This document shows positions 35,486 through 45,453 of a stretch of 64,000 nt of DNA, piece after piece. Positions within the stretch are counted from its first letter, which is position 1. The number at the start of each line of letters is the position of its first letter. Where the stretch lies: contig JADKJI010000063.1 of the NCBI GenBank assembly GCA_016721085.1, positions 310,001 to 374,000 on the forward strand. The letters run 5' to 3'. Source of the DNA: Chitinophagaceae bacterium (GTDB lineage: Bacteria > Bacteroidota > Bacteroidia > Chitinophagales > Chitinophagaceae). The notes below the pieces were generated by a model that was not told where the DNA came from, searched no databases, and saw nothing but the letters and a program-made list of their open reading frames with translations. Both the position numbers and the translations under genes were made by a program.

Positions 35486-35517
35486 AAAAAAGCCCCTTTC
35501 GCCCTTTGCTTGGGGGC
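35486..35517 (-). terminator. Probable attenuator hairpin between atpE and atpF
   Basis: On the minus strand a gcccc/ggggc stem (35492-35496 with 35513-35517) with a GC-rich ~16 nt interior is followed by a run of six T. It sits inside the operon, after atpE, and could reduce transcription of the distal genes relative to the c subunit, which is needed in many copies. Confidence 0.55.
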
Positions 35518-35536
35518 CTTTTAATGAAGTCAAATC

Positions 35537-35743
35537 TTACAGACCCAAGAATGCGATAACGCAAGCGAACAAGGCAACCGCTTCCACGAAGGCAGCAGCG
35601 ATCAACATGTTTGTCTGGATTTGAGAAGCCATTTCAGGCTGGCGGGCCATGCTTTCTAAAGCAGATCCGCCAATGCGTCCGATACCGATACCTGCGCCGA
35701 TAGCAGCTAATCCGGCTCCAACTGCAGCAATAGTTCCTGTCAT
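35537..35743 (-). CDS. atpE: F-type ATP synthase subunit c
   Basis: This 68-residue proteolipid builds the rotating c ring. Helix 1 carries the glycine-rich pattern GAGLAAIGAGIGIGRIGG, the polar loop contains the conserved ARQPE, and helix 2 has the ion-binding Glu54 in AAAFVEAVALF. The surrounding residues look like a proton-type rather than a sodium-type site. Length is normal for Bacteroidota. A hairpin follows the gene. Confidence 0.97.
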   Translation of the reverse strand: MTGTIAAVGAGLAAIGAGIGIGRIGGSALESMARQPEMASQIQTNMLIAAAFVEAVALFACVIAFLGL

Positions 35744-35769
35744 TGTTTATGGTTTTTGTTCAAAAAAAA

Positions 35770-36843
35770 TTAATGATGACTTGCTTCATGGTGTTCTTCT
35801 GTTGCCAGACTTATATACACCGCAGAAAGCAGGGTGAATATGAAAGCCTGGATGAAGGCAACCAGTAATTCGATCATGCTCAGTGCCAGGGTAAATGGTA
35901 CTACCACAGCAGCTGCAGCAAGCGATTTCAACACAAAAATCAAACACACGATACCGAGGATCAATACGTGACCCGCAGTCATATTTGCAAAAAGACGCAC
36001 CATCAATGAAATCGGCTTGGTAAACACTCCGATAAACTCGATGGGAGCCAGAAATATCTTCATTGGTACCGGAACACCTGGCATCCAGAAAATGTGCTTC
36101 CAGTAATTACTATTACCATTCACATTCACCAATATGAAAGTGAATACCGCCAGCGTACATGTAAAGGCGATATTACCACTCACGTTGGCCCCACCTGGAA
36201 AGAAAGGTACAAGTCCTAGTAGGTTATTGATGAGGATGAAAAAGAATACTGTCAGTAAGAAATTCAGGTATTTCTCGTGACGCTCGCCCAGAATCGGCTT
36301 GGCTACATCATTTCTGATCATCATGATCACTGGCTCAATAAAGCCGGCTAAACCTGTAGGACCGTTAACACCGTTTTTCTTATACTTACGTCCTAAAGAC
36401 AAGAAAATCAGGAGGATAATAGTTACAGAGAGTAATAAAGCAGCAACGTTTTTAGTGATAGAGAAGTCCCATATTGAGTTAGTAGCTTCTTCATCAATAG
36501 TTCCATCTGCTTTAAAAGCTTTTATTTTTCCTTCAACCACTCCATAGAGATGGTTTCCTTGGTATTTTTCATGACCATGATGGAAATGACCGGAAGAGAA
36601 TGTTTCAAAACCCTTGTTTGTGATGAGGATAACAGGCAAAGGCACTGAAATATCACCGATCACATGCCATTCGTGGGCATCCTTAATATGTTCAAATATT
36701 ACTTCTTTCGCGTTGAATTTTTCCTCTGCTTCAGGTGCAGCACCGCCTTCACCACCGTCGTTTGCAAAAACGGACTGGGAAATGAAGAGGATTGACAGGC
36801 TGAAAACCGCTACCAATAAGGATTTGAGACGAGGAACCACCAT
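35770..36843 (-). CDS. atpB: F-type ATP synthase subunit a, with N-terminal signal peptide and extension
   Basis: Subunit a forms the proton channel next to the c ring. The 357-residue protein is longer than the E. coli form because of an N-terminal signal peptide (cleavage near SVFANDG) and a ~100-residue periplasmic extension with His-rich words (SGHFHHGHEKY), as usual in Bacteroidota. The membrane part has the essential Arg in LMVRLFANMTAGHVLILG and ends with a final helix FIQAFIFTLLSAVYISL. It is the first gene of the operon; a perfect -7 box lies 20 bp upstream. Confidence 0.96.
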   Translation of the reverse strand: MVVPRLKSLLVAVFSLSILFISQSVFANDGGEGGAAPEAEEKFNAKEVIFEHIKDAHEWHVIGDISVPLPVILITNKGFETFSSGHFHHGHEKYQGNHLYGVVEGKIKAFKADGTIDEEATNSIWDFSITKNVAALLLSVTIILLIFLSLGRKYKKNGVNGPTGLAGFIEPVIMMIRNDVAKPILGERHEKYLNFLLTVFFFILINNLLGLVPFFPGGANVSGNIAFTCTLAVFTFILVNVNGNSNYWKHIFWMPGVPVPMKIFLAPIEFIGVFTKPISLMVRLFANMTAGHVLILGIVCLIFVLKSLAAAAVVVPFTLALSMIELLVAFIQAFIFTLLSAVYISLATEEHHEASHH

Positions 36844-36863
36844 ACCTTTTTCTAAATTTGGCG

Positions 36864-36871
36864 CAAAGATA
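36864..36871 (-). promoter_or_regulatory. Bacteroidota -7 promoter element (TATCTTTG) of the atp operon
   Basis: A perfect TAnnTTTG box lies 20 bp upstream of the atpB start on the minus strand. A clear TTG -33 box at the right spacing is not seen. Confidence 0.45.
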
Positions 36872-36948
36872 AGGAGCGAGGGGGTAATAACCGAGAAAAA
36901 TTAATAGTTGATAGAGGGTTTTTGGACTTATTTTTTCCTTCCAATAAA

Positions 36949-38740
36949 TCAGGTGGTCACGGGCTTTTTTTCGAACTGCATTTTATACAGATTCGCATAG
37001 AAACCACCGAGTTGTAACAAAGTTTCATGGGTGCCCACCTCCTTTATTACCCCCTTATCGAGCACAATTATCTTATCTGCTTTCCGGATGGTGCTCAGTC
37101 TGTGGGCTATAATAATGGAAGTACGACCTGAAATAAGGGTGTCGATGGCCTTTTGGATCAATAATTCACTCTGGGTATCCACTGATGAGGTGGCTTCGTC
37201 CAGGATCAAAATAGAAGGACTATATAATAAGGCCCTGATAAAGGAAAGTAATTGTCTTTGTCCCAAAGACAGGGTGCCTCCCCTTTCCATCACATTATAA
37301 TCATAGCCCCCGGGCAATTGCATGATAAAATCGTGCATCCCGATCATGGTAGCGGCCGAAATCACTTGTTCACGTGAAATGGCCGGGTTTCGGAGTGATA
37401 TTATCCATTACCGACCCTGAGAAAAGAAATACATCCTGCAATACCACCCCCACCTGACGACGTAATGCTTCCACTTTATAGTCATTGATAGAATGTCCAT
37501 CAATTTTTATAGCTCCCCTTTGTATCTGATAAAGCCTATTTATAAGACTTATTATAGATGTCTTACCACTTCCGGTATGTCCAACCAGCGCAACCGCTTC
37601 ACCAGGCTTCACTTCAAATGAAATATCTTTCAATACCCATTTCTCATCATTTGAATAGGAGAACCAAACTTTATCAAAGGCAATCCTTCCTTCTAAAGTA
37701 ACTGGTGCCAGTTTACCCTGATCATTTACACCAATATAATCGTCATTATCCATCACTTTAAACACCCTTTCACTGGCAATCATACCCATCTGCAGCACAT
37801 TGAACTTATCTGCTATTACCCGTAGCGGCCTGAAAAGAAGATTCAGATACATTACAAAGGCAATTATCTTTCCTGCCATGGCTGCTGCTTCTGCTGTTTC
37901 CATTTCCATAGCAGTACTGGCGCCCCACCAAACCAATAAGCCGATGGAGAACGCGAGAATAATTTCAACTACCGGAAAGAAAACAGAATAAGCGAAAATC
38001 GCCTGGATATTGGCATTACGATGTTCCTTGTTGATTTTCCTGAATTTGGCAAACTCCTTTTCTTCTGATGCAAAAGCCTGTACCACCTGCATACCGGTAA
38101 GATGCTCCTGAACGAAGGCATTCAAACTAGCCACTGCATTCCTTACAATGATGAATGATTTATTTACACTTTCCTTGAAGAAATAAGTAGCAACAATAAG
38201 AAAAGGGAATGGCGCCAGACAAATAAGCGTAAGCCGCCAATCGGTATAGAACATCATCAGTAAAATAGAAATGATAGACAGCAAATCCGCAATAATAGGT
38301 ATCAATCCATCAGAGAAAATATCATTGATCGATTCTATATCATTGATGGTTCTGGTAGTCAATGTACCTATGGGGGTACGATCGAATTGAGAAAGGTTTA
38401 ATCCAACAATCTTTCCATACACAGCCTGCCTCAGATCGTTTACTACATGCTGCCCCATCCAGGAAGTAATGAAAGAAAAATAAAAACGCACCCCGCTTTC
38501 AGCCAAAAGCAAAACAATTTGAATGGCCGTAATCCAAACTATCCATTGAACATCTTTTAGTGCAATGAATTTGTTAACCGTAAGTTGAATCAGGTAAGGC
38601 CTAACCGGTGCCATTATAGCTAACAAAAGAGCCAGAAGAAGAGAAAGGTAGAATTTGCTTTTATACGGTGCCGCATACCGAAACACACGTTTCAGCAGAC
38701 TGATATCAAAAACCTTTTTTCGCGCTTTGGAAGATGGCAT
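36949..38740 (-). pseudogene. ABC exporter (MsbA-like permease-ATPase fusion) with a frameshift
   Basis: The start at 38740 (MPSSKARKKVFDISLLKRV) precedes six membrane segments of an ABC type-1 exporter (about residues 20-320), then the ATPase domain with Walker A GHTGSGKTS and Q-loop VLQDVFLFSGSV. After MDNIT the frame shifts: the first part ends at 37370, while the remaining ATPase continues in another frame (36949 to about 37390) with LSLGQRQLL, ILILDEATSSVD and IIIAHRLST. Restoring two bases (CT to CTCT) at about 37392-37396 rebuilds DNITLRNPAISREQVISAA. All motifs are otherwise intact, so a sequencing error is likely. The export substrate is unknown; lipid or drug is typical. Confidence 0.85.
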
Positions 38741-38823
38741 AGAAAGTATAAAGATAAATACGAATTCCCGAAACAACGATTGGCTTTTGTTCGAACGGCA
38801 AAACAGTTAACAAAAAATCAGGA

Positions 38824-41025
38824 TTACTTTTCTGTATCCATTGCCTTGCGATAGGCTTTTATAAAAAGTGCCCCCATATTCTTGAATGGAGGAATATAAT
38901 CGTCGAATTTTTCTTTGGCATCACCTGTAGTAAACTTGCTACCCAATTCTTTCCACATTCCAATCCAGTCAATATTCTTTCCTGCAAGCAACGAACTGTT
39001 CATTGCCTGTAATATGGGTTCATTAACATGCATGGTTCCCGTTTGCTTGGAAGAGATTATGTGAGCATCGTTACTGATAGATAAAACTTCATTGATATTA
39101 TTATAACCCCCACAGGATCCCAATATCACAATCCTTGCTGTTGGCATGATTCTTTTCATAGTAGACTGGACATGAAAGCTATGTCCTCTATGAATAAAGA
39201 TGCTTGGCTGTAACTTATGATCGAAAAGATAATCTGTGAGGTGATTGATGGCTGTTTCTTCCGGGTCGTTCTCTCCCATCAATGGTTTATTGGCATATAT
39301 CTGAATCAATTTCCCTTTTGCCGTGCTTATACCAACCCATTCACTATTCTCTACAATCTTCCAATTAGGATTATTGCGGAACATACCCATAAAGCTGGCA
39401 AAGGAATTCTGTCCGTCCTTATCTTCATCACCATAAAAGAATGCCTGCATCACAATCCTTCCGCTATCATCTTTCAATGATTTATAATCTACTGTGTATA
39501 CCGGAGGAATACCCAATGTTTCAGAAAGATTGATCTTACTGGTGGTGTCGGCCGATTCAAAAAGAACACTCAGGATATTATAGATAACCTTCCCTTTCTT
39601 ACTATCCGTTTTTGTACTTTTTTCAAGATTCCACCTTACTTCGGCTTTTATGAATTCAGCCAGTTCGGCGTTCTTATCCATGATACTACTATAAGAATCC
39701 GCCACGTCTACCGCTTCTTCAGTTCCCTCTGTCTTTTCTAACCCAATTACAAAGGCCTTCATAAGCACACTGGCATTTTCCTTTTCCATCCTACCCAAAA
39801 AATCGTTCAGGGTATTATATCCTGCACACATCTTGATGAACTTCCTGAAATAATCTCCATTTACACTTAACAAAAGACTATCCCCTCTTGGATTTGTCAT
39901 TCTCTGGAATATTCTCGGATAAACACCTTTTACAAAACTGGAAGTATAAATCTGGTCTTCGCTCAATACAGCTATATAGTATAATTCGGGGGCGCTAAGT
40001 CCTTCCAATCTTTTGAATCGAATGGCCTCATTGTCTACCGAGTGAAGGGCATTAATCTCGTTTACAAAATATTCTTTTGCTTTTCGGGCCATCATAGACG
40101 TGAGGGCCTTCATTTCCCGAGCCGTGTCTTTTAATGGCGGCAATAGCCGTCCTGCATACTCAACTCTGGTTTGAACCATCAACCTGAAATAAGCCAGGTC
40201 GTTTTCTTTCACTTTATCTATCTCCTCAATGGTAATCTTACCTCTTAAAAGATTTTCAAGGAAAGGGAAATATAACCTACCGCTTTTACTGGTGGCCATT
40301 TGGGAAATAAGATGAACCAGTGTATCGGGATGTCTTCTGATGCGTGCACCCAGCTCATCTCTGGCCTGAGCATAATCGTATAATTTAGAGATATCCCGAT
40401 AGGCAGCCACTTTAATGAGGCTGTCGGTAAAATAGGTATTAGAGTAATTGCGCAAGACCTTCAGTATGTCATCGGGGTGCAATCCGCAGTATTTCCTGAT
40501 TAGTTCGAGTCTTGTTGGAGCAACTCCTATATTTTCGGATGGATACAGAAAACATTCAACCAGGATTTTTCCAACCCCATATTCCTGTTTATCGAGAACG
40601 GGTTGAATGCTCTCATTTTTAAAATCAAGAACCATACACTCTTCAAAAGCCTTCACCAGAGAAGGGGCCTGAGCTATCGAATAGTCCTTATTTCTCCAAT
40701 TTTCGTTGAACCCTTTGAGCATCGATTCAAGGCTACGGAGATATTTCTTTTTGATATTGCTTGTGTATTGGGAATCGATTTCCAATTGACGCTGTAATTC
40801 ATCCACTCGATGAATTAGTGCTTCTTTTACATGGAGATTGATGGAGGGATCTTCTGAAAGAGCCACCACACCCTCTTCATTCAGCAGTTTTTGCTGTTGT
40901 TTATCTACGTTTTCATGCCATAAGAGCCTGTCGGTAGCTATTTTAATAGGGGCTGTATCCTGCGCCGACAGGAAATTGGCAACAAAAACAACAAAAGAGG
41001 CAGTAAGGAATAAACATTTCATCAT
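38824..41025 (-). CDS. Exported protein with predicted caspase-like (clan CD) cysteine-peptidase site
   Basis: The 733-residue protein has a signal peptide (MMKCLFLTASFVVFVANFLSAQ). The long middle part is predominantly helical and matches no family known to me. Near the C-terminus a beta-strand followed by IHRGHSFHV (His612/His615/His618) is followed 20 residues later by IVILGSCGGYNN (Cys638). This His-then-Cys order, each after a hydrophobic strand, is the pattern of caspase-fold (C14/C25/CHAT) peptidases. No T9SS domain is present, so it is probably periplasmic. The assignment is inference from motif layout; the motif has Ser rather than Gly after the second His. Confidence 0.7.
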   Translation of the reverse strand: MMKCLFLTASFVVFVANFLSAQDTAPIKIATDRLLWHENVDKQQQKLLNEEGVVALSEDPSINLHVKEALIHRVDELQRQLEIDSQYTSNIKKKYLRSLESMLKGFNENWRNKDYSIAQAPSLVKAFEECMVLDFKNESIQPVLDKQEYGVGKILVECFLYPSENIGVAPTRLELIRKYCGLHPDDILKVLRNYSNTYFTDSLIKVAAYRDISKLYDYAQARDELGARIRRHPDTLVHLISQMATSKSGRLYFPFLENLLRGKITIEEIDKVKENDLAYFRLMVQTRVEYAGRLLPPLKDTAREMKALTSMMARKAKEYFVNEINALHSVDNEAIRFKRLEGLSAPELYYIAVLSEDQIYTSSFVKGVYPRIFQRMTNPRGDSLLLSVNGDYFRKFIKMCAGYNTLNDFLGRMEKENASVLMKAFVIGLEKTEGTEEAVDVADSYSSIMDKNAELAEFIKAEVRWNLEKSTKTDSKKGKVIYNILSVLFESADTTSKINLSETLGIPPVYTVDYKSLKDDSGRIVMQAFFYGDEDKDGQNSFASFMGMFRNNPNWKIVENSEWVGISTAKGKLIQIYANKPLMGENDPEETAINHLTDYLFDHKLQPSIFIHRGHSFHVQSTMKRIMPTARIVILGSCGGYNNINEVLSISNDAHIISSKQTGTMHVNEPILQAMNSSLLAGKNIDWIGMWKELGSKFTTGDAKEKFDDYIPPFKNMGALFIKAYRKAMDTEK

Positions 41026-41050
41026 AAAAGCCGGGTGCTGATCAGGTTCG

Positions 41051-41058
41051 CAAAAATA
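41051..41058 (-). promoter_or_regulatory. Bacteroidota -7 promoter element (TATTTTTG)
   Basis: A TAnnTTTG match on the minus strand lies 26 bp upstream of the caspase-like gene start at 41025. The -33 box is not evident. Confidence 0.35.
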
Positions 41059-41244
41059 CTACCAAATAAGTGTATAGAACGTAAGACCTTTAAAAGCCGT
41101 ATTTAGTGGCTTAACAATTTGCTAATAAAGATTTAGCGTAAAACCCTTACCTGATGCGCTTCTTAGCTATAAAACACTTCAATAAGTCCGTATTAAGAAA
41201 TTGTGAACTCAGTATGAAGAATTTTCCCCTGTTGTTCATTTCAG

Positions 41245-41252
41245 TACGTTTG
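41245..41252 (+). promoter_or_regulatory. Bacteroidota -7 promoter element (TACGTTTG)
   Basis: A perfect TAnnTTTG box lies 17 bp upstream of the response-regulator ATG at 41270. No TTG lies at 19-21 bp upstream of it. Confidence 0.4.
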
Positions 41253-41269
41253 TAAAAATATTGCTAAAA

Positions 41270-41950
41270 ATGGATGGAAAAGGGCAAAAAATACTGATTG
41301 CAGATGATGAGCCGGATATCCTTGAGATTATCCAGTACAATTTGCAGAAAGAGGGATACGAAGTTATAACAGCCCGCGATGGAGATGAAGCCCTCACCAA
41401 GGCCAAGACCCATAAGCCAGAACTGATAATTCTGGACATCATGATGCCGCGTAAGAACGGGGTGGAAGTTTGCGAACTGCTCCGTATGCAACCCGCCTTT
41501 AAAGAAACCCTTATTATATTCCTGACGGCATTAAGCGATGAAGGCTCACATATAAAAGGGCTGGAATCGGGAGCGGACGACTATGTTAGCAAACCTATCA
41601 GTCCAAAAGTGCTTGTAAGCCGCGTTAATGCCTTATTCAGAAGACTTCATAAAAAACCGGTTGAATCAATTATCAAAATTGATAATGTTGAAATTGATCC
41701 TCAGAAATTCGATGTAAGGGTAGATGGGAAGAGTATTATTCTCGCCAAAAAGGAATTCGAATTACTACATCTTCTTGCCTCACGCCCAGGACGTGTTTTT
41801 CTCCGAAATGAGATACTAAGCCAGATCTGGGGTAATGAAGTAATTGTAGGCGACCGCACCATTGACGTTCATATCAGAAAAGTAAGGCAAAAACTGGGTC
41901 TCGATTGTATCACCACTGTAAAAGGTGTTGGGTACAAATTTGATTTGTAG
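41270..41950 (+). CDS. OmpR/PhoB-family response regulator
   Basis: The ATG at 41270 is chosen over an upstream in-frame TTG at 41261, which would lie too close to the -7 box. The receiver domain (residues 5-120) has the acidic pair in IADDEPD, the phosphoacceptor in LIILDIMMP, Thr in FLTA and Lys in VSKPIS. The C-terminal winged helix (about 130-226) includes KEFELLHLLASRPGRVFLR and DRTIDVHIRKVRQKLG. It acts as a transcription factor activated by the kinase encoded 14 bp downstream. The overall form resembles PhoB/RprY-type regulators. Regulation of nearby phosphorus genes is possible but not shown. Confidence 0.92.
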   Translation: MDGKGQKILIADDEPDILEIIQYNLQKEGYEVITARDGDEALTKAKTHKPELIILDIMMPRKNGVEVCELLRMQPAFKETLIIFLTALSDEGSHIKGLESGADDYVSKPISPKVLVSRVNALFRRLHKKPVESIIKIDNVEIDPQKFDVRVDGKSIILAKKEFELLHLLASRPGRVFLRNEILSQIWGNEVIVGDRTIDVHIRKVRQKLGLDCITTVKGVGYKFDL

Positions 41951-41963
41951 TTTTGCAACCAGC

Positions 41964-43012
41964 ATGTTCTCCACAAAAAACCTTTCACCCCGACAATTAT
42001 CAGCTTTTACGGCTGGTATCCTTTCTATACCTATTGCTCTGGGTATTTGGTGGCTCACGGGTAATTGGAAAATTGGAGTTGGCTCTTTCGTATTGGTTTT
42101 CGCAGGAAGCTATGGATTAGTGCTTTTCACCCTCGAGCGATTCATTTATAGTAAAATAAAGCTCATTTATAAACTGATTCACCAAACCAAGGCTACGAAA
42201 AGGGAAGAAGTCTACTACAAATACATTCTTCCAAAAAGAGTATTGATGAAGTGAGGGAAGATGTGGAAGCCTGGGGAGAGAAGCAACAGCAGGAAATTGA
42301 AATACTACAAAAGAATGAGGCTTATCGGAAAGAATTCCTCCAAAACCTGGCTCACGAGTTCAAAACCCCGATTTTCGCTATCCAGGGTTATGTTGATACC
42401 CTTTTAGGTGGTGCCATAGAGGACGAAACCGTTAGCCGGAAGTTCCTTGAAAAAGCGGCCAAAAATACCACCCGATTGGTGAACCTCGTAAGCGATCTGG
42501 ATGAGATATCAAGACTGGAATCGGGTGAGCAGCTTTTATACAAACAGCCTTTTATAATACAGGATCTCATTCTTGAAAGCTTTGACTCACTGACTATTAA
42601 AACCCAGGCAAAGAATATTCAGGGAAGTATCAAAAAAGGCTGCGAAACACCAATTACCGTTTTTGCCGACAAGGAAAAGATTAAGCAGGTATTGCTTAAC
42701 CTGATTGAGAATGCTTCCAAATATGGCAAAATCGATGGACAGATTATTGCCAGCGTTTACAGGACCGATGAGCATCATGTATTAGTTGAAATCAGTGACG
42801 ACGGTATAGGAATTGAAGAAGAACACCTACCCCGCATATTCGAACGTTTTTACCGAACCGATGCTGCCCGAAGTCGCGATAAAGGGGGTACCGGACTGGG
42901 ACTGGCCATTTGCAAACATATAGTTGAAGCGCATGGGGAAACCATACATGTGCGCAGCACGCCAGATGTAGGTACCACCATCGGTTTTACACTTCCCACA
43001 AAGAGGGACTGA
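41964..43012 (+). pseudogene. Membrane sensor histidine kinase with a one-base frameshift
   Basis: The start at 41964 (MFSTKNLSPRQLSAF) follows the response regulator. Two membrane segments come first (AGILSIPIALGIWWL, VGSFVLVFAGSYGLVLF), then a linker. The first frame stops at 42254. The second frame (42251-43012) continues with the linker and the kinase core: H-box NLAHEFKTPI, N-box NLIENASKYG, G1 DDGIGIEEEHLPRIFERF and G2 GGTGLGLAI. Adding one A to the A5 run at 42233-42237 restores LPKKSIDEVREDVEAW. The kinase has almost no periplasmic loop and no PAS domain. A homopolymer error is the likely cause. Confidence 0.85.
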
Positions 43013-43146
43013 AGTTCCCAAATATCATGAAGCTCCGTTAATACCCTTCTTTCGCCCTAGGCATAATCACTTATTTATGGCAGATAGTACCTCTCAGGTA
43101 TATGATATACATAAATATTGATGTTAATGGAGTATAATCCATCACC

Positions 43147-44322
43147 ATGAAAACCCGGAACTGGCTTTGGGCAGTGAGTTTGCTTCTGACAACTCCTTCC
43201 GTGACACAATCACAGACCTGCGTTGACGCGCCAAAGACGATCACCTACGATACAGTTGTAGTGGGTTCGGGCAATTCATTCAATACATTCACTTTTCCAA
43301 AATTCGATCCTTTAATGGGAACCTTAATGAATGTTTCCCTTAGAACAGAAATTACATTACAATATGGATTTGAGCTGGAAAACCGAGAGCCCATGACTAT
43401 CCCGAATTATCGTGTAAGAGTGTTCCGTGATGATGAAATAACCAGTAGTACTCTAAATCCCAGTTTGTTCTATTCTTTCTCAAGAAATTTTGGCCCATAT
43501 TCACTAACTGCATGGGATGGTATTGATGGATCAGGGACAGACTATAGAATTGTTCCACTTACCTATGTCGTAAATCATTCAATACAAACTTTTACGGCTT
43601 TTAATACAGCCGATTTCATGGGTGCAGGAGATGTAAGTTTCGATTATTCAGCCAGCAGTTATTCAACAGTATTGGGTAGTGTAAACTATCATTTTAACCC
43701 ATTTGCAAAAGACACCATTCACTTTAGTATCACTTATAATTATTGCCCAAGTTGGTTCCTGAAAGCAGACCTCACAAGCTTTACAGCCACCAAAGCAAGA
43801 GATAATAATATTATATTACAGTGGATCACACAAAACGAAACCCCAGACAGAATATATGAAGTACAGCAAAGCTTTGATGGACGTAATTTCCAGACTATTG
43901 GAAAAAAACTGGCTCAATCCAATTCCGTTGGTGCCGGTTCCTATACCTACAACTACAACATACCACCAACCAATGATCATCAACAGATCATATTCAGACT
44001 AAAACAAATAGAAAAAGACGGCACTGCTAAATACTCACCAGTACGAACAGTTGCTTTAGATGCCATTGACGGAAATGATATACAACTGTATCCAAATCCT
44101 GCAACCACCGGCACCCGCATCCAATTCAGTAATCAGATTAGAAGTAATTGGAGAGTTGAAATGATTTCGACTTCAGGTGCAATTGTTAAAAGGTTTTATT
44201 TCAACAATACTACCGTGGGAAGACTGGAAGGATTGGAAACATTACCAAGAGGCATCTATATCATAAAAGCTACTGATACAAAAACACAAGTGGTTTATGA
44301 AAAGAGACTGGTGAAACAATAG
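43147..44322 (+). CDS. Secreted protein of unknown function with T9SS sorting domain
   Basis: The 391-residue product has a signal peptide (MKTRNWLWAVSLLLTTPSVTQSQ). Residues ~24-205 form a beta-rich region that opens TCVDAPKTITYDTVVVGSGNSFNTFTF in two pieces and resembles choice-of-anchor domains of Bacteroidota surface proteins. An Ig-like domain (IILQWITQNETPDRIYEVQQS, IIFRLKQIEKDGTAKYS) and a T9SS C-terminal domain (QLYPNPATTGTRIQF to RGIYIIKATDTKTQ) follow. No catalytic motif is visible. It is convergent with the phosphonate-type operon and ends 2 bp from it. Confidence 0.78.
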   Translation: MKTRNWLWAVSLLLTTPSVTQSQTCVDAPKTITYDTVVVGSGNSFNTFTFPKFDPLMGTLMNVSLRTEITLQYGFELENREPMTIPNYRVRVFRDDEITSSTLNPSLFYSFSRNFGPYSLTAWDGIDGSGTDYRIVPLTYVVNHSIQTFTAFNTADFMGAGDVSFDYSASSYSTVLGSVNYHFNPFAKDTIHFSITYNYCPSWFLKADLTSFTATKARDNNIILQWITQNETPDRIYEVQQSFDGRNFQTIGKKLAQSNSVGAGSYTYNYNIPPTNDHQQIIFRLKQIEKDGTAKYSPVRTVALDAIDGNDIQLYPNPATTGTRIQFSNQIRSNWRVEMISTSGAIVKRFYFNNTTVGRLEGLETLPRGIYIIKATDTKTQVVYEKRLVKQ

Positions 44323-44324
44323 GG

Positions 44325-45449
44325 TTAGAATCCAGCAACAGTTTCTTCAGCTAAGCCAAAGCTTAGCGTCATTCCTGCTCCTCCCAAACCATTGAGTATA
44401 TAAACTCCAGATGATGGGTTTAGCAATATTTCTGTTCCTCCATTAGTAAGTTTTGGATAAACTCCATTCCATGTTTCAATGATACTATTATCCTTGAATC
44501 GGGTAAACTCCATAAGGTAATCTAGAATCAACGAATTTATCTTTTCCCTGTCAAATGGATCAGGAGTAAGTCCGTATTCATGCGAATCTCCAACAGTAAG
44601 TTCTCCGGTTTGGTTTTGGGAAACCATCACATGAATTCCCCAATCCATATACTCTTTCATGGTTTCAGAAAATCTTTTCTTCACCGTTGCTAAAGAGGGA
44701 GCAGCCTCAAAACTTTTATAATGAGCAAGGGAAAGTCCACCACATAATGCCGGACCAATCCGCCAATTATCGGGTTGCGCCTTCATACGCATCATTTGCA
44801 GTTTACATTTTGTAATTGGCAGAGAGGCAAAAATTTCTGGAAACAATAACTCAAAATCGGCACCATTACAAACAACAACCAGATCGGCTTTTATGATATC
44901 ACCTGAAGCCGTTATAACTGAAGTGTCCTTTACCGCTTGAACAGCAGTATGCCAGTCGAATGTAATTGCAAATTTCTCCTGTAAATATTCGGGTAAAGAT
45001 CCGATTGCCTTTCTTGGATCAACAATAACTTCATCTGCACTGAATAATCCACCCAAACAACCCTCTGAAACTGCTGCAGGAGATTTTTCGTAAACCTGAG
45101 AAGGGTTTAGCAATCGAATATTCCTGTCCTCTTTAAATATTTCATAGAGTTCTTGTAATACAAGCCATTCATCGGGGTGATACGCAAGATGAATACTTCC
45201 AACGGCATCATGCCAAAAAGCACCGGAATCACTAATTTCTTGCCATATGCTTCTACTACGCATAGCTCTATCATATAACTTACCTGAAGGTTGTCCAACC
45301 GGCCAAACCATTCCGAAATTTCTTATGGAAGCCCCAACAGCTCTTTGGTTCTTCTCAATAATTCTAACCTTATAGCCTTTTAATGCAAGGGCTCTTGCCG
45401 TTGCTAAACCTACAATACCGGCTCCGATTACAATAGCTGAATTTTTCAT
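44325..45449 (-). CDS. FAD-dependent amine oxidoreductase, TIGR03364-type (phosphonate-associated)
   Basis: The 374-residue protein is a DAO-family flavoenzyme. The Rossmann FAD site is AIVIGAGIVGLATARALALKG (in two pieces, residues 4-25), followed by VRIIEKN, then GASIRNFGMVW and near the end GVYILNGLGGAGMTLSFG. The size and the RNFGMVWP motif fit the TIGR03364 group, which was defined by its association with phosphonate catabolism; relatives oxidise N-substituted aminoalkylphosphonates. It is the last gene of the operon, 4 bp after the transporter. The likely role is to oxidise an aminophosphonate to an aldehyde for the PhnX-like hydrolase; the substrate is inferred. Confidence 0.82.
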   Translation of the reverse strand: MKNSAIVIGAGIVGLATARALALKGYKVRIIEKNQRAVGASIRNFGMVWPVGQPSGKLYDRAMRSRSIWQEISDSGAFWHDAVGSIHLAYHPDEWLVLQELYEIFKEDRNIRLLNPSQVYEKSPAAVSEGCLGGLFSADEVIVDPRKAIGSLPEYLQEKFAITFDWHTAVQAVKDTSVITASGDIIKADLVVVCNGADFELLFPEIFASLPITKCKLQMMRMKAQPDNWRIGPALCGGLSLAHYKSFEAAPSLATVKKRFSETMKEYMDWGIHVMVSQNQTGELTVGDSHEYGLTPDPFDREKINSLILDYLMEFTRFKDNSIIETWNGVYPKLTNGGTEILLNPSSGVYILNGLGGAGMTLSFGLAEETVAGF

Positions 45450-45453
45450 TTAA

